A stretch of 64,000 nucleotides of DNA. It comes from Flavobacteriaceae bacterium. Lineage in GTDB: Bacteria > Bacteroidota > Bacteroidia > Flavobacteriales > Flavobacteriaceae. Position numbers and translations under genes: made by a program. This document shows, one piece after another, positions 55,350 to 63,834 of the stretch. Every line of letters starts with the position of its first letter. Position 1 is the first letter of the stretch. The DNA lies in the NCBI GenBank assembly GCA_021648755.1, contig JAKISG010000001.1, forward strand, positions 1-64,000. The letters run 5' to 3'. The notes under the pieces were generated by a model. The model saw only the letters and a program-made list of their open reading frames with translations, had not been told where the DNA came from and searched no databases.

Positions 55350-56450
55350 GTGAACTATTTGATTAAAATTAGTATTATTTTTTTACTAATTTCTTGTAAT
55401 AAGACAAAAAAAAATATTAGTAAAGAAAAAAGGATTTATCCATATTCAAAAAAAATGGATAAGGGGTATAAACATTATTTAAGAAGTAATATAGGAAAAG
55501 GGGTTTCTATTTCATCAAGAAGTGATAGTTTAAATTTAATTCATTTTTTAAATTTTAAAAATGATACTGTTATTTGGAAAACCAAAAAAAATTCTATTTC
55601 AACTTCTTTTACAGATGTATTTAAAATTTCTAATTTTTATTTTTTATTACAACCCAACCCTAGAACATTAGGTAAGAATCTCAAAAGCACTTATACTATT
55701 ATAAAAAGTGATGAAAAATTTAATGAAATATGGCGTAAAGAATTAAATGATATTCCCGTATACCCTAATGCTAAAAGTTTTATACTTAAGAAAGACAGTT
55801 CATTTATATACATATCAAATAGATGGGAAAGGTCTAAAAAAGGAGGGTTGGTCTTAAGAGAATACAACTTAGATAATAAAATAATTAAAGAAAAAATTAT
55901 AGAATCTAATAATAAAAAATTTTATAAACCAATATCAATTCATAGAATTGATCAAGAAAAATTTATAGTCATCTCAGATAGGTCAAATATTAACAAAAAA
56001 AATAAATTACATAGATATGAAATAACAATGTTTGATTTTAATTTTAATATAAGATGGAAAAAAGAAATAAATTTGAGACACGCAGAAAAATCATTACTGT
56101 TAAAAAAAAATAAACGGCTTTTAATAATAGATGGTTACGCTGATGAAGATAAAACCTTATGTTTATACAACATAAAAGGAGATTCTATAAGTTCCTTTAC
56201 AATACCTGACTTTGAGATTCATAATATTACTATCGATTCAAATGACAATTTTTTTATTTTGGGTGAGAATAAAAAAGGTAATAAAAAAGTAATAAAATAT
56301 GATAAAGATGCTAATATAATTAATGATACAATTATAGAACAAAACAATTTTACAGGACAGGTAAATTTAATTTTTAGAAATAATACAATATATTTATATA
56401 ATATTAATGAAGAAGGAACTCTCTTTAGAGTTGATAAATTAAACCTATAA
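55350..56450 (+). CDS. Putative lipoprotein, candidate immunity partner
   Basis: This 366-residue protein starts at a GTG directly after the stop of the effector-like gene, with no gap. It has a lipoprotein signal with lipobox LISC (Cys16). The mature part is beta-strand-rich with repeated motifs (FKIDNNFFILGENKKG type; DSSFIYISN; QEKFIVISD) that suggest a beta-propeller. It would face the periplasm or the cell surface. The gene is even more AT-rich than its neighbours. No known family was recognised; the partner role is inferred from position. Confidence 0.6.
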   Translation: MNYLIKISIIFLLISCNKTKKNISKEKRIYPYSKKMDKGYKHYLRSNIGKGVSISSRSDSLNLIHFLNFKNDTVIWKTKKNSISTSFTDVFKISNFYFLLQPNPRTLGKNLKSTYTIIKSDEKFNEIWRKELNDIPVYPNAKSFILKKDSSFIYISNRWERSKKGGLVLREYNLDNKIIKEKIIESNNKKFYKPISIHRIDQEKFIVISDRSNINKKNKLHRYEITMFDFNFNIRWKKEINLRHAEKSLLLKKNKRLLIIDGYADEDKTLCLYNIKGDSISSFTIPDFEIHNITIDSNDNFFILGENKKGNKKVIKYDKDANIINDTIIEQNNFTGQVNLIFRNNTIYLYNINEEGTLFRVDKLNL

Positions 56451-56487
56451 TTAAAAGGAACTTTAAAAAATACAACAATTAAGATTA

Positions 56488-56548
56488 TTGACCGCCAAAG
56501 AAAGTAAAGAATCTATCTAGACTTTTATACCAATGATAATTTTTATGA
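56488..56548 (+). pseudogene. Relic of a second copy of the effector-like gene
   Basis: The 476-base stretch after the lipoprotein gene (56451-56926) has no intact gene. From 56488 it repeats bases 54643-54710 of the effector-like gene: it starts TGACCGCCAAAGAAAG, carries a one-base deletion and a shorter deletion further on, and encodes TAKESKE then, in the next frame, LDFYTND. The match stops at about 56548. The remainder of the stretch has no recognisable gene apart from the promoter at 56835. Confidence 0.75.
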
Positions 56549-56834
56549 CACTTACTTTTCTGTGCTTATACTCTTATCGAAATCATCCATCAATTCATGA
56601 GATTTAAAAAAGATACCTGCAAACTGGAATTACATTATTCTTTGCTACAGGACAAAAAAATGTGAGTATAAAGATTTAATAAGAAAGAAACAAGAATAAG
56701 TTTCTTTATAAAAAGTAAATGCCCAGAAACTATATTCTATTAACTCCTTTAGTTTATTTCTTTGTAGTTGTAAAATAAAAACAATAATTATGTAACAAGT
56801 TAATTTCTAGCACGTTAATGATAGTTAATGTTTA

Positions 56835-56864
56835 TTGTAAATTTAAATATTTATTGTAAATTTG
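56835..56864 (+). promoter_or_regulatory. Consensus promoter of the lysozyme-like gene
   Basis: TTG (56835-56837) and TAAATTTG (56857-56864) are 19 bases apart. The region is a near-duplicate of TTTATTGTAAATTT (56831 and 56850). The ATG lies 62 bases downstream. Confidence 0.7.
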
Positions 56865-56926
56865 CGCCCGATTAATAACTAAACCTATTATAAATTAATA
56901 AGGATTAAATAAATTTAATTTAAGTT

Positions 56927-57544
56927 ATGCAGACTAAAATAAAATTAATCATAGTTACAGTTCTTCTTTTAAGTGTATTTACAGTTATTTTGCTAAATAA
57001 AAAGACCATTACATATAATTTTGCAGATAAAAATACTGTTGCAACGGTTTTAACCAAAGACCAAATGATATTGCATAATCAAATTCCGTTTTTAGGTAAA
57101 TCTTTTGTTGGTTTTAAAGAAGCTCTTGCCTTTAAAGAATCTAGAGGAGATTATAATTGTGTAAATACTTTAGGCTATTTAGGTAAATATCAATTTGGAA
57201 AAACTACACTACAGCGTTTTAAGATACATAACACTAGAGGATTTTTAAAAGACGCTGCCTTACAAGAAGATGCATTTATAGCCTTATGCTCTGTAAATAA
57301 GTGGATTCTTAGAAAAGATATTAAAAGAAAGGTTGGTAAAAAAATTAATGGTATTTTGATTACAGAGTCTGGTATTCTTGCAGCCTCTCACCTTGCAGGT
57401 GCAGGTAATGTAAAAAAATATTTACGGAGTAACGGTCTAAATAATTTTGGAGATGCTTATGGTAGTAACATTGAATATTATTTAAATAAATTTGCGGGTT
57501 ACGATACTTCTTTTATTATCGCTGATAAGAATGCTAGAATTTAG
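56927..57544 (+). CDS. Lysozyme/transglycosylase-like membrane-anchored protein
   Basis: This 205-residue protein has an N-terminal membrane helix (about residues 7-23) and a lysozyme-like domain. The segment FKEALAFKESRGDYNCVNTLGYLGKYQFGKTTL resembles the catalytic region of transglycosylases: Glu in FKESRGDY followed by a GxYQF block. TESGILAASHLAGAGNVKKYL and NIEYYLNKFAGYD continue the pattern. It probably cuts or remodels peptidoglycan in the periplasm. Family naming is from pattern memory. Confidence 0.7.
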   Translation: MQTKIKLIIVTVLLLSVFTVILLNKKTITYNFADKNTVATVLTKDQMILHNQIPFLGKSFVGFKEALAFKESRGDYNCVNTLGYLGKYQFGKTTLQRFKIHNTRGFLKDAALQEDAFIALCSVNKWILRKDIKRKVGKKINGILITESGILAASHLAGAGNVKKYLRSNGLNNFGDAYGSNIEYYLNKFAGYDTSFIIADKNARI

Positions 57545-57743
57545 TTATTTCTAAGTAATTTTTTCTAATTGGAATTATTTTTTGTTAAAGAAATACCAAA
57601 GAAAGATACCAATTTTTAAAATTAGATATTTTCATACTTTTATAAAAGAATCCCTTAGACTTCTATAGTGTATTAGGTTTAATCTAACTACTAAAAAATT
57701 AGATATGATGACATTAATCATAATTTAAGAGTAAACTAATGCA

Positions 57744-57751
57744 TAATTTTG
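57744..57751 (+). promoter_or_regulatory. Candidate -7 box of the ric gene
   Basis: TAATTTTG matches TAnnTTTG and lies 51 bases before the ric ATG. The 258-base gap before ric holds nothing else recognised. Confidence 0.35.
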
Positions 57752-57802
57752 TTTAATGAAAAATAAAGTAATTCTATTTTTAAAATTTAAATTAACTACA
57801 AA

Positions 57803-58516
57803 ATGAATATAACTAAAGATAAAACAGTAGCAGAAACAGTAACTGAAAATATAAAATCTGCACATATTTTTAAAAAATATGGAATTGATTTTTGTTGTGG
57901 AGGTGGAGTTACTATCGAAAAAGCATGTGCAAAAAAAAATATTGATTACCTCATTTTAAAAAAGGAATTAGACGCTATTGATATCATTGTTTCAAATACA
58001 TATAATTATGATAATTGGAATCTAAGTTTTCTCATAGACCATATATTAAATATACACCATACTTATGTTGAAGCAAATATCCCTTTACTTATTCAATATG
58101 CAAATAGGGTAGCAAAAGTACATGGGCATCATTATACAGAAGTTGTAGAAATAAATAATTTATTTACAGAAGTAGCCAATGAACTTATGATACATATGAA
58201 AAAAGAAGAAAATATTCTTTTTCCTTATATAAAACAATTGGTTGCCGCGAAAAAAAAAGGAATACTTTCCTTAGAACCTCCCTTTGGAACTGTAAAAAAC
58301 CCAATACAAATGATGGAGGACGAGCATGAAAATGCAGGAAATATTTTTAAAAAAATCGCAAAATTAAGTACTAATTACACACCGCCAAAAGGCGCTTGCA
58401 ATACCTTTAAAGCCTTATATGCAAAATTGGAAGAGTTTGAACAAGATTTACACCAACATATACATTTAGAAAATAATATTTTGTTCCCAAAAGCAATTGA
58501 ATTAGAAAAACAATAA
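57803..58516 (+). CDS. ric: Iron-sulfur cluster repair di-iron protein (Ric/ScdA/YtfE)
   Basis: This 237-residue protein repairs Fe-S clusters damaged by nitric oxide or peroxide. The N-terminal ScdA_N domain has YGIDFCCGGG; the C-terminal hemerythrin-like domain supplies His and Glu ligands (HILNIHHTYV, HMKKEENILFPYI, EDEHENAG, HIHLENNILFPKA). It starts a plus-strand pair with the porin gene and faces the nitrate genes, which fits nitrosative stress protection. Confidence 0.93.
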   Translation: MNITKDKTVAETVTENIKSAHIFKKYGIDFCCGGGVTIEKACAKKNIDYLILKKELDAIDIIVSNTYNYDNWNLSFLIDHILNIHHTYVEANIPLLIQYANRVAKVHGHHYTEVVEINNLFTEVANELMIHMKKEENILFPYIKQLVAAKKKGILSLEPPFGTVKNPIQMMEDEHENAGNIFKKIAKLSTNYTPPKGACNTFKALYAKLEEFEQDLHQHIHLENNILFPKAIELEKQ

Positions 58517-58539
58517 AATAATCGCATAAAAATAAACAA

Positions 58540-59793
58540 ATGAAAAAATTAACTTTTATCTTACTATTAATTATCAGTGCTGTGATAAACGCACAACAGT
58601 TTGACCTATCTGCAGAGTTAAGACCACGTTATGAAAATAGACATGGTTTTGGTACACTTATCGATAAAGATGCAGATGGTACTAATTTTGTTTCGCAACG
58701 AACTCGTTTAAATTTTGATTATAAACAAGAAAAAATTAGGTTACGGGTAATCCTTCAAAATATTAGAGTTTGGGGTGATGTTGCTACCATGGCAAATGAT
58801 GATAAAGCAACAGCGTTACACGAAGCATGGGCTGAAGCTATTTTGTCAGATAAAGTTTCTTTTAGGTTAGGGAGACAAGAAATAGTATATGACGACCATA
58901 GAATTTTTGGTAACGTAGATTGGGCACAACAAGCTCGTAGTCACGATGCTTTTCTATTTAAATTTACACCAAACCAAAAGAATAGATTAGATATAGGTTT
59001 AGCATTAAATGCAGACAATGAAGGAATAACTGATGAACTGTACAGTAACGCCGCAGGATACAAATCCTTTCAATACGCTTGGTATCACGGTGATTTTAAT
59101 AACTTTGGTTTAAGTTTCTTGTTATTAAATACAGGTATTGAATACTTAGATAACTTAGATTTACAAACTATTGATTATATGCAAACCATTGGTCCACGGT
59201 TAACTTATAAATCTGGTAAGATTAGTGGTAATATTGCTACTTATTTTCAAACGGGAAAATCATTAGATGCAGATGTAAGTGCCTCTTATTATGCAGGAAA
59301 TATTGAATATAAGGTATTAGAAAATTTTACTTTAGGAGTCGGAGCAGAATATTTATCAGGTAAAGATATGAATGATTTAAACTCAGATGTGCGATCTTTT
59401 GCGCCTCTATTTGGTACAAATCATAAATTTAATGGTTTAATGGATTATTTTTATGTGGGTAATCATGCAGGCTCTGTTGGTTTAACAGATATTTATGCAA
59501 CAATAGCATACCAAAAAGATAAATTTTCCGCAAAATTAGCCCCTCATTTGTTTTCAGCTGCAGCAAATGTTTATAATGAAAATTTTGATAGAATGGATAA
59601 TAATTTAGGAGTAGAAATTGATCTTACAGTAGGTTATAAATTAGATGAAAATATCTCTATAAATGCAGGGTTTTCAAAAATGTTTGCAACAGATACAATG
59701 GAAATACTAAAGGGTGGTGATAAAAATGAAAATAATAGTTGGGGATGGGTAATGGTTACTTTTAAACCTCAATTTTTTTCCTATACGCATTAA
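58540..59793 (+). CDS. Alginate-export-type outer-membrane porin
   Basis: This 417-residue protein has a signal peptide (MKKLTFILLLIISAVINAQ) and a beta-barrel of the alginate-export type (RLGRQEIVYDDHRIFGNVDWAQQARSHDAF is the signature). It ends with an aromatic residue-rich strand (WVMVTFKPQFFSYTH). The solute is unknown. It lies 23 bases after ric and may serve uptake in the nitrate block. A strong terminator follows. Confidence 0.85.
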   Translation: MKKLTFILLLIISAVINAQQFDLSAELRPRYENRHGFGTLIDKDADGTNFVSQRTRLNFDYKQEKIRLRVILQNIRVWGDVATMANDDKATALHEAWAEAILSDKVSFRLGRQEIVYDDHRIFGNVDWAQQARSHDAFLFKFTPNQKNRLDIGLALNADNEGITDELYSNAAGYKSFQYAWYHGDFNNFGLSFLLLNTGIEYLDNLDLQTIDYMQTIGPRLTYKSGKISGNIATYFQTGKSLDADVSASYYAGNIEYKVLENFTLGVGAEYLSGKDMNDLNSDVRSFAPLFGTNHKFNGLMDYFYVGNHAGSVGLTDIYATIAYQKDKFSAKLAPHLFSAAANVYNENFDRMDNNLGVEIDLTVGYKLDENISINAGFSKMFATDTMEILKGGDKNENNSWGWVMVTFKPQFFSYTH

Positions 59794-59824
59794 TTTAATG
59801 TTTTAGTAGCAATTTTTCTTTATA

Positions 59825-59862
59825 AAAAATCTCGTAAGTTTCAAAAAACTTACGAGATTTTT
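59825..59862. terminator. Bidirectional terminator between porin and hemerythrin-like gene
   Basis: Perfect 17-bp arms (59825-59841 and 59846-59862), with AAAAATCTCG outermost on the left, surround a four-base CAAA loop. A-tract and T-tract at the two ends let it work for both convergent genes. Confidence 0.9.
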
Positions 59863-59898
59863 ATATTATAATTCACTAATTAACCAACTATTATTTAA

Positions 59899-60546
59899 TT
59901 AAACTTTCATAGCGTCTAATACTTCTTTAGATAGGTAATTATTAGCCATAGGAAAAACAACATGGTCTTCTCTAAAAATATGAAGTTTTAACATTTCTAT
60001 TAATGCTTTAGATTGTTCAATAGCAAGATCAAGTATAACCATTCCTGAATTTTGATCTGGAATACGGGTAACTAAACCAAATAAGTTAAAAGATATGGCA
60101 GCAAGTTGTAACATTTTTATATGATCGTCCTCCATTAAATCGACAACCGTCTTTTTTGTACCTGTACTAAATTCTTCTTTTTGGTGAAGAATAATATTTA
60201 AATCAGCAAAAATAGTACTGTCTTCTTTTCTATTATGCTCAATAATAATATCATCAAAGAAAGAAAAGAAATCATTTATTTCTTCTAAAGTATTTTTTGA
60301 AAAACCACTAGTGTGTAGTAAATTAAGTGTATTTTCAAAGGTATTAATAACTTTATTGCAATTTTTATGCTCATCCATCAATGATTGAATTAATGGGTGC
60401 ATATCTTCATACTTTACGTCATCTAAAGCAGGTGGTTTAAATGCGTCAGGCGGATCCATAGGCGAAAATTCTTCGGTTTTATTTTGACGTTCTACCATCC
60501 TTTTTAAGGGGTCTTGTTTGTTTAAGTTTTTTAAATCTATGCTCAT
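59899..60546 (-). CDS. Hemerythrin-like domain protein
   Basis: This 215-residue protein has a hemerythrin-type four-helix domain: His in MHPLIQSLMDEHKNC, HNRKEDSTIF, MEDDHIKML and HIFREDHVVFPMA, each a likely iron ligand set. The N-terminal 45 residues are Pro/Asp-rich. It may sense or bind NO or oxygen. It lies between the nitrate transporters and the porin, and adds a second di-iron protein beside ric. Confidence 0.88.
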   Translation of the reverse strand: MSIDLKNLNKQDPLKRMVERQNKTEEFSPMDPPDAFKPPALDDVKYEDMHPLIQSLMDEHKNCNKVINTFENTLNLLHTSGFSKNTLEEINDFFSFFDDIIIEHNRKEDSTIFADLNIILHQKEEFSTGTKKTVVDLMEDDHIKMLQLAAISFNLFGLVTRIPDQNSGMVILDLAIEQSKALIEMLKLHIFREDHVVFPMANNYLSKEVLDAMKV

Positions 60547-60635
60547 TTTTTTTGTTTTAGTTAAACGATTGAATGTTTTGATTATTTCACTCTCTCATTT
60601 CATTATTAAAAATTTATATTAGTACTGATAATATT

Positions 60636-62264
60636 TTACGGTTTGTCAAATTCTCTTTTAGGGCCCAGGTAATACCACCAATTTAGTAATAAGCAGATTA
60701 AATAGTATATGGCAAATCCATAAAGAGCATATTCTGCATGACCAGCTTTAACTTGTTGCCCGAACACTTTAGGAATAATAAAGGCTCCATAGGCTGCAAT
60801 TGCCGAAGTCCAACCTAATACAGGACCTGCTTTTTCTTTAGAGAAAATATAAGGAATACTTCTAAAAGTAGATCCGTTTCCTATTCCTGTCATTAAAAAT
60901 AACACCATAAATGCGGCAAAGAATGGCCACCAATATTGTTCTGGAGTTTCTGTGCCTCTTGCTTGTATAACAAAATAGGCTACTGCAAGTGCCGCGATTA
61001 TTTGAAAAAATGTACTCCATGCAGTTATTCTAGACCCACTATTCACTTTGTCAGAAAGAATTCCTCCTATCGGTCTAATTAAAGCCCCAATTACGGGACC
61101 TAAAAATGCCCATAGCATAATATTTGGAGCATTGGGGTTTACCCATTCTGGGTCTAATTCATTAGAATATACAAATATGTCTTGTGCTAGTTTAGGAAAT
61201 ACCATAGAGTACCCAATAAAGGAACCAAATGTCATTACATAAATAATAGTCATAATCCAATTATGTTTATCACCAAGAATAGAGAATTGTTCGTTAAGGT
61301 TTTGTTTTATTTCGCTAGGTGTGGCGACTTTCATAAGAAAGACGCATAGAAGAATCACAATAGGAAGAACAACCCACATAGAAGCATTTTTCATTCCCCA
61401 GTTTTCCCAAGGAAGACCAATTAGTAAAAATGCTCCTACGGCAGCTGCAATTAAGCCAAGTAAAACCATATATAACGTTTTAGAAACACCTTTTGCAGTA
61501 TTTGGTAAACTGGGTGTGCCAGTTGAAACGTTGTTCATTCCGAAAAAAGCCCCTAAAGTTGCTAATACTATTAGCGGTACCCAAACCCATGCAGCATTTT
61601 GTAAACCTTCAAATGGGGCTCCTTTTGCTGTTGCAATAGACCCTGCTGTGCCTCCAAATAATGAAAGGGTAACAGCCAATGGTATCACTTTTTGCATAAT
61701 ACCAACTCCTAGATTTCCAAGCCCAGCGTTCATACCTAATGCATAACCTTGCATTTTTTTAGGAAAAAAGAAACTAATATTACTCATTGATGATGCAAAA
61801 TTACCACCACCAAAACCAGAAAGCAAAGCCATTATAGCAAAGAATATATAAGGCGTATTGATATCGCTAAGTGCAATCCCTGTCCCAATGGCTGGAATTA
61901 TGAGTAATGCAGTAGTAATGAAAATTACATTTCTACCACCTCCTAATGATATTAAGAAGGAGTTGGGAAGTCTTAAAGTAGCGCCAGATAAGCCTGCTAT
62001 TGCAGGTAAGGTATAGTACAGACTATTAACTTCTTTAAGTTTTTCGACATATTCTTTAGAACCCTGTACGAGTCCCTCAACCATTCCAAAAGTAAAACTG
62101 AACTCTTTCATGTACTTAATTAGGACACCCCACATTATCCAAATTGAGAATGCAAGAAGTAATGCTGGTATAGATGACCACAAGTTTTTAGTGGCTATTT
62201 TTTTTCCTTTGGAATCCCAAAAATATGCTTCCTCTACGTTCCAATCTTTAATATTAATAGACAT
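60636..62264 (-). CDS. NarK-type nitrate/nitrite MFS transporter (second copy)
   Basis: This 542-residue MFS protein has 12 or more membrane segments. The nitrate-signature region reads MNAGLGNLGVGIMQKVIPLAV, and the second signature region GGILSDKVNSGSRITAW. It has an extra cytoplasmic loop compared with the first copy. It follows that copy on the minus strand with a 20-base gap. Which copy exchanges nitrate for nitrite and which co-transports protons cannot be told from sequence alone. Confidence 0.87.
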   Translation of the reverse strand: MSINIKDWNVEEAYFWDSKGKKIATKNLWSSIPALLLAFSIWIMWGVLIKYMKEFSFTFGMVEGLVQGSKEYVEKLKEVNSLYYTLPAIAGLSGATLRLPNSFLISLGGGRNVIFITTALLIIPAIGTGIALSDINTPYIFFAIMALLSGFGGGNFASSMSNISFFFPKKMQGYALGMNAGLGNLGVGIMQKVIPLAVTLSLFGGTAGSIATAKGAPFEGLQNAAWVWVPLIVLATLGAFFGMNNVSTGTPSLPNTAKGVSKTLYMVLLGLIAAAVGAFLLIGLPWENWGMKNASMWVVLPIVILLCVFLMKVATPSEIKQNLNEQFSILGDKHNWIMTIIYVMTFGSFIGYSMVFPKLAQDIFVYSNELDPEWVNPNAPNIMLWAFLGPVIGALIRPIGGILSDKVNSGSRITAWSTFFQIIAALAVAYFVIQARGTETPEQYWWPFFAAFMVLFLMTGIGNGSTFRSIPYIFSKEKAGPVLGWTSAIAAYGAFIIPKVFGQQVKAGHAEYALYGFAIYYLICLLLNWWYYLGPKREFDKP

Positions 62265-62284
62265 ATATATTTTTGTTTTTGTTA

Positions 62285-63832
62285 TTAGTGGTAATCTTCA
62301 AAAGCACCTTCGGGCTCTTTTAATGCAAATAAGGTATATATTAAACTAATAAGGGCGCCTGCGGAAAGAAAAAACAAGAAAGTTTTTTCATCTGTGATGG
62401 TATATAAAAACAGATATACTACAGCACCTACATTTCCATAAGCACCTGCCATTCCTGCAATACGACCTGTCATATCTTTTTTAATAGTTGGGATAATAGC
62501 AAATGTTGCGCCTTCGGCTCCTTGTACAAAGAAGGAAGCAAATATGGTAATTACAATTGAAACTATGAGCCAACTTACGGTATTGTAAAGAGGAATTAAT
62601 GTTACTTCACCAGTAACACTATCTATTGGACCATATTGAGGAATTAGAGCCATTAGGAAAAATCCAATAACAATTCCTGCCATATAAAAAATCATTGTCT
62701 TTTTTCTATTGCCCATTTTATCTGAAAGTAAACCACCTAACGGACGGGCAACTAAATTAATAACGGCAAAAGACCCAGCAATAATTCCTGCCATTTCTAA
62801 GGTTACTATTTTATCTCCGTTAGCATTTAATAAAGAGCCGAAAACTTGATAAAAAAACATAGGTAACATAGAGACTATGGCTAGTTCTGCACCAAAATTT
62901 GCAAAGTAGGTGGCGTTTAATGCGCCAATATTTGCAAAAGAGTATTTATCTTTTTCTGGAATTCCTGCTTTTATTTTAGGTAGATTATGTTTAGTTACTT
63001 TAATTACATCCATTAGATAAATAAGAAATAATACTGTCCACATTATATAAACTGTAGTCCAACTCAACATTGGCTGTCCATCAACTACTTGTTTATGTAA
63101 ATTATAGACTACTAAACCAATAGCACCAAAAAGAGGGAACTGCCAAAACCAGTACTGAATTAAGTCTTTTATAGAAGTAATAGGCATAGGTTCTAGTTTT
63201 CCTTTTTTTTCTTTAACGTCAACACTTTCTGGATGGTCTTTTACGGCAAAGAAATAAAACACACCATAGGCTGCACACATAATACTTGTAATGGCTAAAG
63301 ACCATCTCCAACCATTTTCTCCACCTATTATAGTAATAGCAAAAAAGGGTACTAAAGCAGCAGCAGCAGCTGAGCCAAAATTCCCCCAACCTGCATAAAA
63401 ACCTTCAGCTCTACCAATATATTTTGGGGTAAACCAATTGGCGGTCATTTTAATACCAATTACAAACCCAGCACCAATAGTGCCTAAAAATAGTCTAGAT
63501 ATTGTTAGTACGGTTAGTGAATCTCCAAAGGCAAAAAGCAACCCAGGAATTACAGTTAAAATCATTAAGCCTGAAAAAATTACTCTTGGACCATAACGAT
63601 CAATTAAGTTTCCAACAATAACTCGAGCAGGAATGGTTAAAGCCACATTACTTAATAGAATAGATTTTACATTTGCCTTGGTTAGCCACTCAAATTGAGT
63701 TAGCATTTTTGTTAAAATTGGTGCAACATTAAACCAAACAACAAATGTTAGAAAAAAAGCAATCCAGGTTAAATGTAACGTTTTTATACTGGGGTCTTTG
63801 AAATTGAGTAGTCTTGGTGCTGCTTGTTCCAT
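62285..63832 (-). CDS. NarK-type nitrate/nitrite MFS transporter (first copy)
   Basis: This 515-residue MFS protein has the nitrate/nitrite porter signature in YAGWGNFGSAAAAALVP and, in the second half, GGLLSDKMGNRKKT. The N-terminal FVVWFNVAPILTKML pattern is typical of the NNP family. Its ATG stands two bases after the narI stop, so it is part of the same operon. It most likely brings nitrate to the cytoplasmic-facing nitrate reductase. Confidence 0.88.
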   Translation of the reverse strand: MEQAAPRLLNFKDPSIKTLHLTWIAFFLTFVVWFNVAPILTKMLTQFEWLTKANVKSILLSNVALTIPARVIVGNLIDRYGPRVIFSGLMILTVIPGLLFAFGDSLTVLTISRLFLGTIGAGFVIGIKMTANWFTPKYIGRAEGFYAGWGNFGSAAAAALVPFFAITIIGGENGWRWSLAITSIMCAAYGVFYFFAVKDHPESVDVKEKKGKLEPMPITSIKDLIQYWFWQFPLFGAIGLVVYNLHKQVVDGQPMLSWTTVYIMWTVLFLIYLMDVIKVTKHNLPKIKAGIPEKDKYSFANIGALNATYFANFGAELAIVSMLPMFFYQVFGSLLNANGDKIVTLEMAGIIAGSFAVINLVARPLGGLLSDKMGNRKKTMIFYMAGIVIGFFLMALIPQYGPIDSVTGEVTLIPLYNTVSWLIVSIVITIFASFFVQGAEGATFAIIPTIKKDMTGRIAGMAGAYGNVGAVVYLFLYTITDEKTFLFFLSAGALISLIYTLFALKEPEGAFEDYH

Positions 63833-63834
63833 TA

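Noticed and set aside
56700..56790. A lipobox-like LFLCSC stretch as a relic of a second lipoprotein gene
   Set aside because: No start codon lies in frame at a sensible distance and no similarity to the intact lipoprotein is visible; too weak to report as a feature.
61321..61746. A 141-residue plus-strand ORF inside the NarK-type gene
   Set aside because: It lies opposite a strong MFS coding sequence, is Pro/Ala-rich in the way of antisense membrane-protein frames, and has no recognisable domain.
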